This document shows, piece by piece, positions 34,484-43,855 of a stretch of DNA of 64,000 nucleotides. This stretch comes from an uncultured Bacteroidia bacterium. Its GTDB lineage: Bacteria > Bacteroidota > Bacteroidia > Bacteroidales > UBA932. Under the pieces are notes generated by a model. The model was not told the DNA's origin, ran no database searches, and was given only the letters and a program-made list of their open reading frames with translations. The translations under genes were made by a program, and so were the position numbers. Location: positions 124,001 to 188,000 of the forward strand of contig CADCHE010000001.1 in NCBI GenBank assembly GCA_902801205.1, read 5' to 3'. The first letter of the stretch is position 1. The number at the start of each line of letters is the position of its first letter.

Positions 34484-36397
34484 ATGCGTATTCATTTTTC
34501 TTCTTTATCCTGGCTTATTCTTCCCATTTGCGGACTTTTCTCCTGCACGAATTATGATGCGGAGGTCAGCCCCAGTAAAACTTCCGCTGAAACATTGAGG
34601 GCCACCATTGTGAGCGGTCCGGCTGAAAGCGATCCGGCCACGAAGGCCGCTTTCGGGGTCGTTACATCCTCCGAGAGCTATGCACAGGTCGTTTGGAACG
34701 CCCATGACCAGCTCTCTGTTTTCCATTCTTCCGGTTCCTCCCTTTACGAAACCGAGCAGGGAGGAGAGACCGCTGATTTTACGCTCGTTTCCGGTGACGC
34801 GCCCTCGGGGAACACCATCCTGGGCTTGTCTCCTTATTCTTCTACGGCGTCGGCCCGTGTCGCCGACAAAACCATTGAGGCCGTTATTCCTGCTGAACAG
34901 CACGCCTTTTCGGAGACTTTCGATCCGGCGGCACTCCTTACGGCGGGGGCTTCTTCTTCTCCGAGCCAGATGGCTTTTTATAATGTTTGTTCCGGATTCC
35001 GCTTTACCTTATCCGAATCCTCGGTTTCTTCCTATGCTTCCATCGAATTCCGTGGCAACGATGGGGAGAAACTTGCCGGCCCGGTGACGATTACCCGTGT
35101 CGGTGAACGGGAGCCTTCTGCCGCTCCTTCATCCGGTAGCACTGCTTCCGTCACGCTGCTTGCTCCGGAAGGCGGTTCTTTTGAAAAAGACGTTCATTAT
35201 TATATTTTGTTCGCTCCCTGTGTCTTCAAGAAGGGCTTCACCCTTTCGTTCAAGGATTCTTCCGGGAACGAACTTTTCAAACGTACCTGCACTTCGTACG
35301 TCGATTTTCAGCGCGGCATTTTCCCCAGTGTCCGTGGTGCGGATCATCCCGACCACCTGCCGGCCATCAAGGACGGCATCTTGCTGTCCAGGGCGGGGAC
35401 GGCGAACTGCTATATCGTCTCGGCGCCCGGCTCCTACAAGTTCCCGCTTGTACGGGGCAATGAGGCCAAAACACTGTACGGAGTAGACCATGTCGAGGTC
35501 CTCTGGGAAACGTCGAATGAGGCTACTGCTCCGACGAAAGGCAGTGTCATCGCTTCCGTCGCGTCCAACAGGAAGTATGTTTTCTTCGAGACGCCTTCTA
35601 CCTTGAAGGATGGGAATGCGGTGATTGCCGCCTATACGGACGGGCGCATCGTCTGGAGCTGGCATATCTGGGTATGCAAGGACTATGATCCGGAGGAAAC
35701 CCGCCAGCTCTATCCCGGCAAACCGAAGGCCATGATGGACCGGAACCTTGGTGCTTTATCGGCCAACCGTTACAGTACCATGGCCAACGGCCTGTTCTAC
35801 CAGTGGGGCCGCAAGGACCCTTTCCCCGGTGTCGTGGAGTCCTATGTCGAGTCCGGTTTGGGAACCTTCATGGCGACGACCCTGGGGCCGGCCCCGGGTG
35901 TGGTCGCGTCCGATGTCTCTACCGGCACGGTAGCCTATGCGACGGAGCATCCGCAGACGTTCATTTCTTCCTCACAGACAAACAAGAATTGGATGAACAC
36001 GGCGAACCATACGCTATGGGCTTCTTCCAAGACCCTCTATGACCCCTGTCCGGCCGGCTGGAAGGTTCCGGAGGCCTACGTGTTGGATGGAAACAATAAC
36101 CACGTCGCCAGCCAGGAGGCCTGGACGGAGGTCACTTTCCAGACGAGTGCCGGCCGTGGCCTGTATCTTCCCCTGGGCGGCACTTCCTATGCGTGGTATC
36201 CGAACAATGGATATATCAATGCAGACGGCGAGATCCGCATGGCCGGAATGTACAGTTGCTATTGGTCTTGTTCACCGAACGGGCAAGCGGTATTTGCGCT
36301 GGAACTGTCTCAGAGCGGCTCAACGTTGTCGTACTTCCCCAATCGTTATGGGAAGGCGCGTGTTGAAGGCCACTCGGTGCGTTGTATCAAGGACTAA
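34484..36397 (+). CDS. Lipoprotein with fimbrillin-like N-terminus and FISUMP-like C-terminus
   Basis: The 637-residue lipoprotein has the lipobox LFSC at about residues 18-21. Residues about 40-290 look like Mfa/fimbrillin-type beta domains (DPATKAAFG, TADFTLVSGDAPSGNTILGL). Residues about 300-637 match the FISUMP (Fibrobacter paralogous) type, with WSWHIWVCKDY, MMDRNLGAL, LFYQWGRKDPFPG, YDPCPAGWKVP and the ending GHSVRCIKD. The role is probably cell-surface display or adhesion. The gene uses more T-ending codons than its neighbours. No TAnnTTTG box is seen in the 79-nt gap, so expression may depend on readthrough of the terminator upstream. The next gene follows after 3 nt. Confidence 0.78.
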   Translation: MRIHFSSLSWLILPICGLFSCTNYDAEVSPSKTSAETLRATIVSGPAESDPATKAAFGVVTSSESYAQVVWNAHDQLSVFHSSGSSLYETEQGGETADFTLVSGDAPSGNTILGLSPYSSTASARVADKTIEAVIPAEQHAFSETFDPAALLTAGASSSPSQMAFYNVCSGFRFTLSESSVSSYASIEFRGNDGEKLAGPVTITRVGEREPSAAPSSGSTASVTLLAPEGGSFEKDVHYYILFAPCVFKKGFTLSFKDSSGNELFKRTCTSYVDFQRGIFPSVRGADHPDHLPAIKDGILLSRAGTANCYIVSAPGSYKFPLVRGNEAKTLYGVDHVEVLWETSNEATAPTKGSVIASVASNRKYVFFETPSTLKDGNAVIAAYTDGRIVWSWHIWVCKDYDPEETRQLYPGKPKAMMDRNLGALSANRYSTMANGLFYQWGRKDPFPGVVESYVESGLGTFMATTLGPAPGVVASDVSTGTVAYATEHPQTFISSSQTNKNWMNTANHTLWASSKTLYDPCPAGWKVPEAYVLDGNNNHVASQEAWTEVTFQTSAGRGLYLPLGGTSYAWYPNNGYINADGEIRMAGMYSCYWSCSPNGQAVFALELSQSGSTLSYFPNRYGKARVEGHSVRCIKD

Positions 36398-36400
36398 ACC

Positions 36401-39400
36401 ATGAAACACATGAAAATCTATCAAATCATAGCTGCGGCCTGCCTGTCGCTGGGCCTCCTTTCCTGTTCGGAGAAAACGATTTCTGTCACGGGCGTCTCCC
36501 TCGGTACGAAATCCCTGTCCATGGAGGTCGGTGATGTGGAGAATCTCGTGGCCCGCGTCGAACCCGCTGATGCGACGAATGCCGACGTGGACTGGGAAAG
36601 CACCGATCCAACGGTCGCTACGGTGACGCGTGGCGTCGTCCATGCCGTCAATCCCGGTTTGGCGACGGTCATCGCGACGACGGTTGACGGCCGTTTCTCC
36701 GACCGTTGCCAGGTGAAGGTGAATGCATCCGTCCAGCGCATTGAACTGGAGGCGGTGACCCTGACGCTCAAGCGGGGGGATTTTTACCAGTTGCACGCGA
36801 CGGTGACCCCGGCCAATGCCTCCAATCCGCGGGTGACCTGGAAAAGCAATGCACCGGAAGTGGCTGCGGTGAGTGAAAATGGCTTTGTCGTCGCCAGGGC
36901 TGTCGGTACGGCGGAGATTACGGCGACGACGGAAGACGGCGGCCTGACGGCGACGTGCATCGTGACCGTCACGCGCAAGGTCTCCGGTCTGGCGCTGTCT
37001 CCCCAATCCCTCGATCTTGTCGCGGGCGACGAGGCGGACTTGCAGGCGCATTTGTCACCGGAAGGAACGGAAGTGGTCGTACGCTGGGACAGCACGGATC
37101 CGGATGTCGTTTCCGTAGATGCCAATGGTCACGTCCGGGCCACCGGGGCGGGCGATGCCTATATCATTGCCGCGACGGAGTACGATGCCCAGCAGGCTTT
37201 CTGCGAAGTACATGTCCGCAAGCGGATCCAGGCGGTCGCGGTTCGTGCGGCTTCTTCGGAAGTCAACCGTGGAAAGACGGTCCAGATGACGGCCACTGTC
37301 GTCCCCGCCGATGCCGCGGATTATACGGTCACCTGGTCGTCTGACGATCCTTCCATTGCGACGGTCAACGAGCGCACGGGGGTCGTGACGGGCAAGGCGA
37401 AGGGGACGGTTTCGATCACGGCCACGGTCGTGAACGGTTCGCAGACCGAAACTGGCTCGGCTTTGGTCAAGGTCCTGCAGCCGGTCACGTCGATCAGCGT
37501 GTCTCCCGAAAAGATGGAATTGTTCGAAGGGGATTCCTTCGATTTGTCATCCCTGACGGTTACCGTTCCGGAAGATGCGGATATCAAGACGGTTACCTAC
37601 AAGTCCAAGTCCGGCTTGGTCGAGGTGCGCGACGGAAAGGTCGTGGCCCTTACGCCGGGCACGGATGTGCTGGAGATTTATCCGGTGAACGGTGATCCCC
37701 AGACGCTGCATGCCGAGTGCACGATCACGGTGAAGTCGCGTGTTACCGGTGTCAAGGTGACGCCGCGGGCGCTCACCCTGACCGTCGGCGATTCCGACAA
37801 ACTGTCGGCGACGGTGGTTCCGGATGATGCCAGCAACAAGCGCGTGATTTGGAGTTCTTCCAATGAAAGTGTGGCCACGGTGGATGCCGAAGGGAATGTC
37901 AAGGCCTTGAAGGCGGGGTCCGCTGTCATCACGGCGGCGTCGCAGGAGGACGGAACCAAGCGGGGCACCTGCGCGGTGACCGTTCTCCAGGTCGAGTCGG
38001 TGACGCTCAATGCGTCTACGATCTCCCTCGAGGAGGAAAAGACGTTCCAGTTGACGGCGACCGTGAAACCGGACGGGCTTTCAGACAAGAGCGTGGAATG
38101 GTCTTCGTCCAATCCGGCGGTTGCATCCGTCTCCGCCGACGGGCTGGTGACGGCGCGGACCGTCGGTACGGCGACCATCACTGCGACCAGCAAGGCCTAT
38201 CCGCAGAAAACAGCGACCTGCTCTGTGTCGGTTTCTCCGAAATACATCGCGGTCAACGTAGTCGCACTCAATCAGACGCGGCTGTCCCTGACCGCAGAGG
38301 ATACCTATTCCCTGGTCGCGACGGTCTCGCCTTCCAATGCTACGGATCCTGCGTTGGAGTGGACCTCTTCCAATTCCGGCGTTGCTACGGTGGATGCCAA
38401 CGGACACGTGACGGCGATTGCGGCCGGCACGGCGACGATTACTGCGAAGAGTAAGGCCGATCCCACGAAGACGGCCGTTTGTTCCGTGACAGTGGCGGCC
38501 AAGGTGATCCATGTGACGGGCGTCACACTGCCCACTACCGAGACGGTGGAACGGGGAAGCAGCAAAACCCTGACGGCGACGGTTACCCCCGCCAACGCAG
38601 ACAACCCGGCGGTAACCTGGTCGACTTCCGATGCCTCTGTTGCAACGGTGAATGCATCCACCGGCCGGGTGACCGGCGCGAAGGTCGGGACGGCGGTCAT
38701 CACCGCGACCACCGTCGACGGCAAGTTCACGGCCAGCTGTACGGTGACGGTGACGGAACCGCCTGTCCACGTGTCGGACGTTACGCTTTCACAGACGACG
38801 GCGACTCTTGTGTATGGGGGTACGTTGAACCTGGCGACCCAGGTGACGGTCAACCCGGAGGATGCGACGGACAAGTCCGTAACCTGGTCGAGCAGCAACC
38901 CGAACGTCGCTACGGTGACGGACGGCGTGGTCGTAGCCGGGAATACGAGCGGTACCGCGGTGATTACGGTGTCGTCGGTCGATAAGCCGGAATTCAAGGC
39001 CACCTGCACGGTGACGGTGAAGGCCCAGATTATCCTGGTGCAGAGCATCAAACTGACGCCCAATAGGATTGACAGGCTCTATGTCGGACAGCCGGTCAAA
39101 GTCACTGCAACGGTGACACCCGCCAATGCTGACAACAAAACTTTGGTTTGGAAGGTAGCTGCCGGTGGTGACGCCTACGTTGATCAGGAGGGCAATGTGA
39201 CTGCCATTCGGGAAGGGTATTCCCGCCTGATTGTCTCGGCGACAGACAACGGTGACAACTCCGCTTCTACCTGGATTCCCGTTTATTCGTTTGTCAATGC
39301 CGTGGCGTCGGTTTCCTTGCCGAAGACGGCGCTGACGCTCAAGGTCGGCGAGGAGTATCCCCTCAAGGAAACGGTAACGGCCGTAGATCCTTCCGCCCCG

Positions 39401-39619
39401 GCTTCCTATCCGGGCGTGACCTGGAAGAGTTCGGACATCAGTGTCGCGACGGTGAACTCCGAGGGCCTCATCACGGCGAAGAAGGCGGGTACGGCGACGA
39501 TCACGGTGACCTCTTCGCGGGATTCCTCCAAGAAAGCGACCTGTACCCTGACGGTCATTGCCGCGGGCGGAGGAAACGGGTCTTCGGAGGGCGTCGAATT
39601 TGACGATTGGACCTTCTGA
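36401..39619 (+). CDS. Lipoprotein with twelve Big_2 (immunoglobulin-like) domains
   Basis: The 1072-residue lipoprotein has the lipobox LLSC at about residues 19-22. I count 12 consecutive domains of about 80-90 residues, each with the Big_2 pattern: V..V.L....L..G....L.A.V.P..A, then (V)TW.S.....ATV...G.V.A...G.A.ITA....G....C.VTV. Examples are TWKSSDISVATVNSEG and TWSSSNPNVATVTDG. Domains 5 and 11 are the most diverged. The tail is Gly/Ser-rich and ends FDDWTF. Such arrays form rigid stalks that carry adhesins or enzymes away from the cell, but no other domain is present here. It starts 3 nt after the FISUMP gene, so both are probably one operon. Confidence 0.85.
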   Translation: MKHMKIYQIIAAACLSLGLLSCSEKTISVTGVSLGTKSLSMEVGDVENLVARVEPADATNADVDWESTDPTVATVTRGVVHAVNPGLATVIATTVDGRFSDRCQVKVNASVQRIELEAVTLTLKRGDFYQLHATVTPANASNPRVTWKSNAPEVAAVSENGFVVARAVGTAEITATTEDGGLTATCIVTVTRKVSGLALSPQSLDLVAGDEADLQAHLSPEGTEVVVRWDSTDPDVVSVDANGHVRATGAGDAYIIAATEYDAQQAFCEVHVRKRIQAVAVRAASSEVNRGKTVQMTATVVPADAADYTVTWSSDDPSIATVNERTGVVTGKAKGTVSITATVVNGSQTETGSALVKVLQPVTSISVSPEKMELFEGDSFDLSSLTVTVPEDADIKTVTYKSKSGLVEVRDGKVVALTPGTDVLEIYPVNGDPQTLHAECTITVKSRVTGVKVTPRALTLTVGDSDKLSATVVPDDASNKRVIWSSSNESVATVDAEGNVKALKAGSAVITAASQEDGTKRGTCAVTVLQVESVTLNASTISLEEEKTFQLTATVKPDGLSDKSVEWSSSNPAVASVSADGLVTARTVGTATITATSKAYPQKTATCSVSVSPKYIAVNVVALNQTRLSLTAEDTYSLVATVSPSNATDPALEWTSSNSGVATVDANGHVTAIAAGTATITAKSKADPTKTAVCSVTVAAKVIHVTGVTLPTTETVERGSSKTLTATVTPANADNPAVTWSTSDASVATVNASTGRVTGAKVGTAVITATTVDGKFTASCTVTVTEPPVHVSDVTLSQTTATLVYGGTLNLATQVTVNPEDATDKSVTWSSSNPNVATVTDGVVVAGNTSGTAVITVSSVDKPEFKATCTVTVKAQIILVQSIKLTPNRIDRLYVGQPVKVTATVTPANADNKTLVWKVAAGGDAYVDQEGNVTAIREGYSRLIVSATDNGDNSASTWIPVYSFVNAVASVSLPKTALTLKVGEEYPLKETVTAVDPSAPASYPGVTWKSSDISVATVNSEGLITAKKAGTATITVTSSRDSSKKATCTLTVIAAGGGNGSSEGVEFDDWTF

Positions 39620-39652
39620 TAGACTATTTCGGGGGAATAATCTGTGTTATCG

Positions 39653-39683
39653 TTGCGGAATCAAAAAAAATGTGTTAATTTAG
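39653..39683 (+). promoter_or_regulatory. Promoter of the ompA-like gene
   Basis: TTG (39653-39655) is followed after 20 nt by TAATTTAG (39676-39683), one mismatch from TAnnTTTG. The predicted leader is about 33 nt. A second imperfect box, TATCGTTG, lies at 39648-39655. Confidence 0.55.
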
Positions 39684-39720
39684 CACCGATAATTGCGCTA
39701 TTTATATTATCATCATAATT

Positions 39721-40794
39721 ATGAAACGTATTCTTACTTTTCTTGCAAGCGTCATGCTTGTTGCGTCCGTTCATGTTGCGAGCGCTCAGAACAAGGATTT
39801 CGACCCTTACTGGTTCCTCCAGCTCCAGGGTGGTGCTGCCCACACGATCGGTGAGACCAACTTCATGGATCTTGTTTCCCCGTCTGCGGCTATCTCCCTC
39901 GGTTACCGTTTCGCTCCTGCCTTCGGTGCCCGTCTGAATGTCAACGGTTGGCAGGGCAAGGGTGCCGTCAACGGCCCCACGACGGTCTATAAGTACAACT
40001 ATGTGGAAGGTGGTCTCGATTTGATGGCTGACCTTGCTGCGATCTTCGCTGGTTACAAGATCGACCGTACCCTCAACCCGTACATCTTCGCCGGTGTCGG
40101 TGCGAACTACGCTTTCAACAATGACGAGGCTCTCAATCTCCGCAAGCAGTTCCCCACTACCGACAGCTACCTGTGGGAAGACAGCAACTTCTCTCCTGCC
40201 GGCCGCGCCGGTCTGGGTCTGGGTATCCGTCTGTCCGACGCTGTCGCCCTCAACCTCGAAGGCAACTGCAGCTTCATCAACGACCACTTCAACTCCAAGA
40301 AGGGTGATGATTCCCCGATCGACTTCCAGATCAAGGCCCTCGCCGGTCTGACCTTCGCTTTCGGCAAGGCCAAACCCGCCCCGGCCCCGATCGTCGTCCC
40401 TCCGGCACCGAAGCCGCAGCCGAAACCCGAGCCGAAGCCGGTCGTCGAGGAGCCCATCGTCGAGCCTGCGTTCGAGTCCCTGCAGCGCAATGTCCTCTTC
40501 ATCATCGACAAGTGGGACATCCGCGAGAGCGAGCAGTACAAGATCGACGAGGTTGTCGAGGCCCTGAAGGCCAATCCTGACACCAAGGTCCGCGTCTCCG
40601 GTTACGCTGACAAGGATACGGGTACTGCCAAGCGCAACATGTTCCTCTCCCAGAAGCGTTCCGAGGTGGTCGCCCAGGCGATCATGGACGCCGGCATCGA
40701 GAAGGACCGTATCATCACCGAATACTTCGGCGATACCGTCAATCCTTTCGACACGCCCGAGGAGAACCGTGTGGCTGTCTGCTTGGTCAAGTAA
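39721..40794 (+). CDS. OmpA-family outer membrane protein
   Basis: The 357-residue protein has a signal peptide cut near ASAQ (about residue 22). An eight-strand barrel domain follows to about residue 215 (LQLQGGAAHTIGET, AISLGYRFAPAFGARLNVNG, YIFAGVGANYAF). Next comes a Pro/Lys-rich linker (PPAPKPQPKPEPKP), then an OmpA C-terminal peptidoglycan-binding domain (about 255-357; VRVSGYADKDTGTAKRN, LSQKRSEVVAQAIMDAGI). It anchors the outer membrane to the wall. Codon use is strongly biased like that of enolase, as for an abundant protein. It is a monocistronic unit with its own promoter and terminator. Confidence 0.92.
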   Translation: MKRILTFLASVMLVASVHVASAQNKDFDPYWFLQLQGGAAHTIGETNFMDLVSPSAAISLGYRFAPAFGARLNVNGWQGKGAVNGPTTVYKYNYVEGGLDLMADLAAIFAGYKIDRTLNPYIFAGVGANYAFNNDEALNLRKQFPTTDSYLWEDSNFSPAGRAGLGLGIRLSDAVALNLEGNCSFINDHFNSKKGDDSPIDFQIKALAGLTFAFGKAKPAPAPIVVPPAPKPQPKPEPKPVVEEPIVEPAFESLQRNVLFIIDKWDIRESEQYKIDEVVEALKANPDTKVRVSGYADKDTGTAKRNMFLSQKRSEVVAQAIMDAGIEKDRIITEYFGDTVNPFDTPEENRVAVCLVK

Positions 40795-40820
40795 TCTGAT
40801 CCGGACGGACAATAGAATAG

Positions 40821-40848
40821 AGGGTGGCCTTTCCGGTCACCCTTTTTT
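40821..40848 (+). terminator. Rho-independent terminator after ompA-like gene
   Basis: A 9-bp stem (40821-40829 with 40835-40843, one G-T pair, 5-nt loop) is followed by six T. It lies 26 nt after the stop codon. Confidence 0.85.
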
Positions 40849-40851
40849 GTG

Positions 40852-40882
40852 TTGATAATCTGCGATTGTTTTTGTAATTTTG
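40852..40882 (+). promoter_or_regulatory. Promoter of enolase
   Basis: TTG (40852-40854), 20 nt, then TAATTTTG (40875-40882), a full consensus match. The predicted leader is about 44 nt to the ATG at 40931. It begins immediately after the ompA terminator. Confidence 0.7.
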
Positions 40883-40912
40883 CGCTGCCGTTTGAGCAAA
40901 GGAAAAGTTTAA

Positions 40913-42238
<1,326 letters not shown>

Positions 42239-42255
42239 ACCGCTTCTTCTGAAGG

Positions 42256-42294
42256 ATGCGGGACAGTCCGGAGGAATTGTCCCGCATTTTTTTT
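42256..42294 (+). terminator. Rho-independent terminator of enolase
   Basis: A perfect 10-bp stem (42256-42265 with 42278-42287) with a 12-nt loop is followed by eight T. It ends right where the next gene's -7 box begins. Confidence 0.9.
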
Positions 42295-42295
42295 A

Positions 42296-42303
42296 TATAT
42301 TTG
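42296..42303 (+). promoter_or_regulatory. -7 box abutting the start of the propeller lipoprotein gene
   Basis: TATATTTG matches TAnnTTTG and ends 4 nt before the first ATG (42308) and 7 nt before the second (42311), predicting a leaderless or nearly leaderless mRNA. The bases 42303-42317 form a 15-nt palindrome (GTTTCAT-G-ATGAAAC) that includes both start codons. Confidence 0.5.
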
Positions 42304-42307
42304 TTTC

Positions 42308-43855
42308 ATGATGAAACAGATTTATTCCTTCCATACATGGTTCGCCGCCGCCTTTGCGGGGCTTTTCCTGCTTTCTGCCTGCGGCGAAAAAGATCCGCAG
42401 CCGGAGGATCCGACCCCCGGTCCGGACAAACCGAAAACGTCGCTGACCCTGACGGCGGAAACCGGCTGGGACATCTATGTGGCCGGCAATGACCGTGACG
42501 GCGGCAATTACCGGTACGGCCCTTCGATCATCGTGCGGAAAGACGGTTCGATCGACGCCTGGTTCTCGGCCAATGGCGAGTACTTTGACGGAATCTATCC
42601 CGTGTACGATGACTTTACCAGCCATGACGCCCTCCATGTGGCCTCCGGCGATGTGGGTCAGGCATTTACCGCAGCGCAGCCTTTCTGGTGCATTTCGGTA
42701 TGCTGCCCGACCTGGACGAAGCAGGGATCGGAGTGCGTGACCTTCTCCCTGTATCGCTGGGAGAAGGATTATGCGACGACCGTTGCTTCCGCTCCTGTCA
42801 GCCGGAAGCGCTTCGAAAAGTTCGACGACAATGCGAACCTTTCCCTGTATGTGTCGCCGGCGGCGGAGTCCGACCCGTCAATCAAGTTCGAGGCGGGGCG
42901 TTACCTGCTGGTCCTCAGTGACGGAACCCCGGACGCCGGCGTCTGGAAATATGTGAAGGCTGCGCGGGACACGCAACTGGACAGCCGCCTGTTCATCGGC
43001 GGGAATCCTGCCTCGGGCGCCATCTATGCGATGGTCTATACCGACCGGATCCACAGCGAGAACGGCCTTTACTGGGACGCTGTTTCCTACCGGCACAGCA
43101 CGGACGGCGGAAAGACGTGGGGGCCGGAAACGAAGACGGTCTGCCCGACCGACGGTACGCTGGACGAGCTTTCCTGCTGCGATCCGGGTGTTGCCTGCTG
43201 GGGCGGGTATTACTACGTCGGCTACACGTCGACGGTGGACCGCCGTGGTTCGGACAACGATGTCTACGTGGCCCGCGGCAAGACGCCGACCGGACCGTGG
43301 GAGAAGTGGAACGGAAACGGCTGGGGCGGCGACAAGGTGGCTCCGGTTGTCGATTATGATGCGAATCCGGACCATTACGGCGCCGGAGAGCCCTGCATCG
43401 TCGTGGTCGACGATGTCATTTATTTCTACTATTCCTGGGACGAGGAAACGATGTCCACCCGCGTGGCGACGGCTTCTGCCTCCGATCCGAACTGGCCCGG
43501 GTCCCTGGTGCACCGCGGCACGGCGATCGACAAGCGGGAAGTCGACCGATGTGACCACAGCGACGTCAAGTACTGCGATGCCATCGGAAAGTTCATCGCC
43601 ATCAATGCCGCCAAGCGCTGGACGGACAGTTCGTACATCGAACTGTGGATCTCGTCGGACGGCCTGCGCTTCACCCGCGCCGGGAAGGTCGGCGGCGTGA
43701 CCGCCATCCGCCCGAAACTCCATAATGTGGGGATCAGCGGTGATGCGCTGGGGCATTTCGATCCGGACAAGCCTCAGTATATCAGTTATGCCTATGGAGA
43801 TGTTTCGTGCTTCTGGAACACCTTCTTCCACCCGCTGACCGTTACGCTGAAGTAG
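42308..43855 (+). CDS. Cysteine-rich lipoprotein, beta-propeller glycosidase-like
   Basis: The 515-residue lipoprotein has the lipobox LSAC at about residues 22-25 and a Pro-rich spacer (PQPEDPTPGPDKPK). The rest has blade-like repeats such as GPSIIVRKDGSIDAWFSA, AVSYRHSTDGGKTWGPET (an Asp-box-like motif, S-x-D-G-G-x-T-W) and IELWISSDGLRFTRAG. These fit a five- or six-bladed propeller of the GH43/sialidase type. I cannot place catalytic acids with confidence, so it may be a binding protein. It has many cysteines (CISVCCPTW, SCCDPGVACW, DRCDHSDVKYC), suggesting disulfides. The last 14 nt overlap the convergent lplA gene. Confidence 0.6.
   Translation: MMKQIYSFHTWFAAAFAGLFLLSACGEKDPQPEDPTPGPDKPKTSLTLTAETGWDIYVAGNDRDGGNYRYGPSIIVRKDGSIDAWFSANGEYFDGIYPVYDDFTSHDALHVASGDVGQAFTAAQPFWCISVCCPTWTKQGSECVTFSLYRWEKDYATTVASAPVSRKRFEKFDDNANLSLYVSPAAESDPSIKFEAGRYLLVLSDGTPDAGVWKYVKAARDTQLDSRLFIGGNPASGAIYAMVYTDRIHSENGLYWDAVSYRHSTDGGKTWGPETKTVCPTDGTLDELSCCDPGVACWGGYYYVGYTSTVDRRGSDNDVYVARGKTPTGPWEKWNGNGWGGDKVAPVVDYDANPDHYGAGEPCIVVVDDVIYFYYSWDEETMSTRVATASASDPNWPGSLVHRGTAIDKREVDRCDHSDVKYCDAIGKFIAINAAKRWTDSSYIELWISSDGLRFTRAGKVGGVTAIRPKLHNVGISGDALGHFDPDKPQYISYAYGDVSCFWNTFFHPLTVTLK

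Noticed and set aside
34484-36397. Recent horizontal transfer of the FISUMP-like gene because of its more T-rich codons
   Set aside because: The shift is mild, no mobile element or flanking repeat is visible, and low expression could explain it equally well.
42277-42303. TTG at 42277-42279 as the -33 element of the propeller lipoprotein promoter
   Set aside because: The spacing to the -7 box is only 16 nt and it lies within the enolase terminator stem, so it is probably not a true -33 element.
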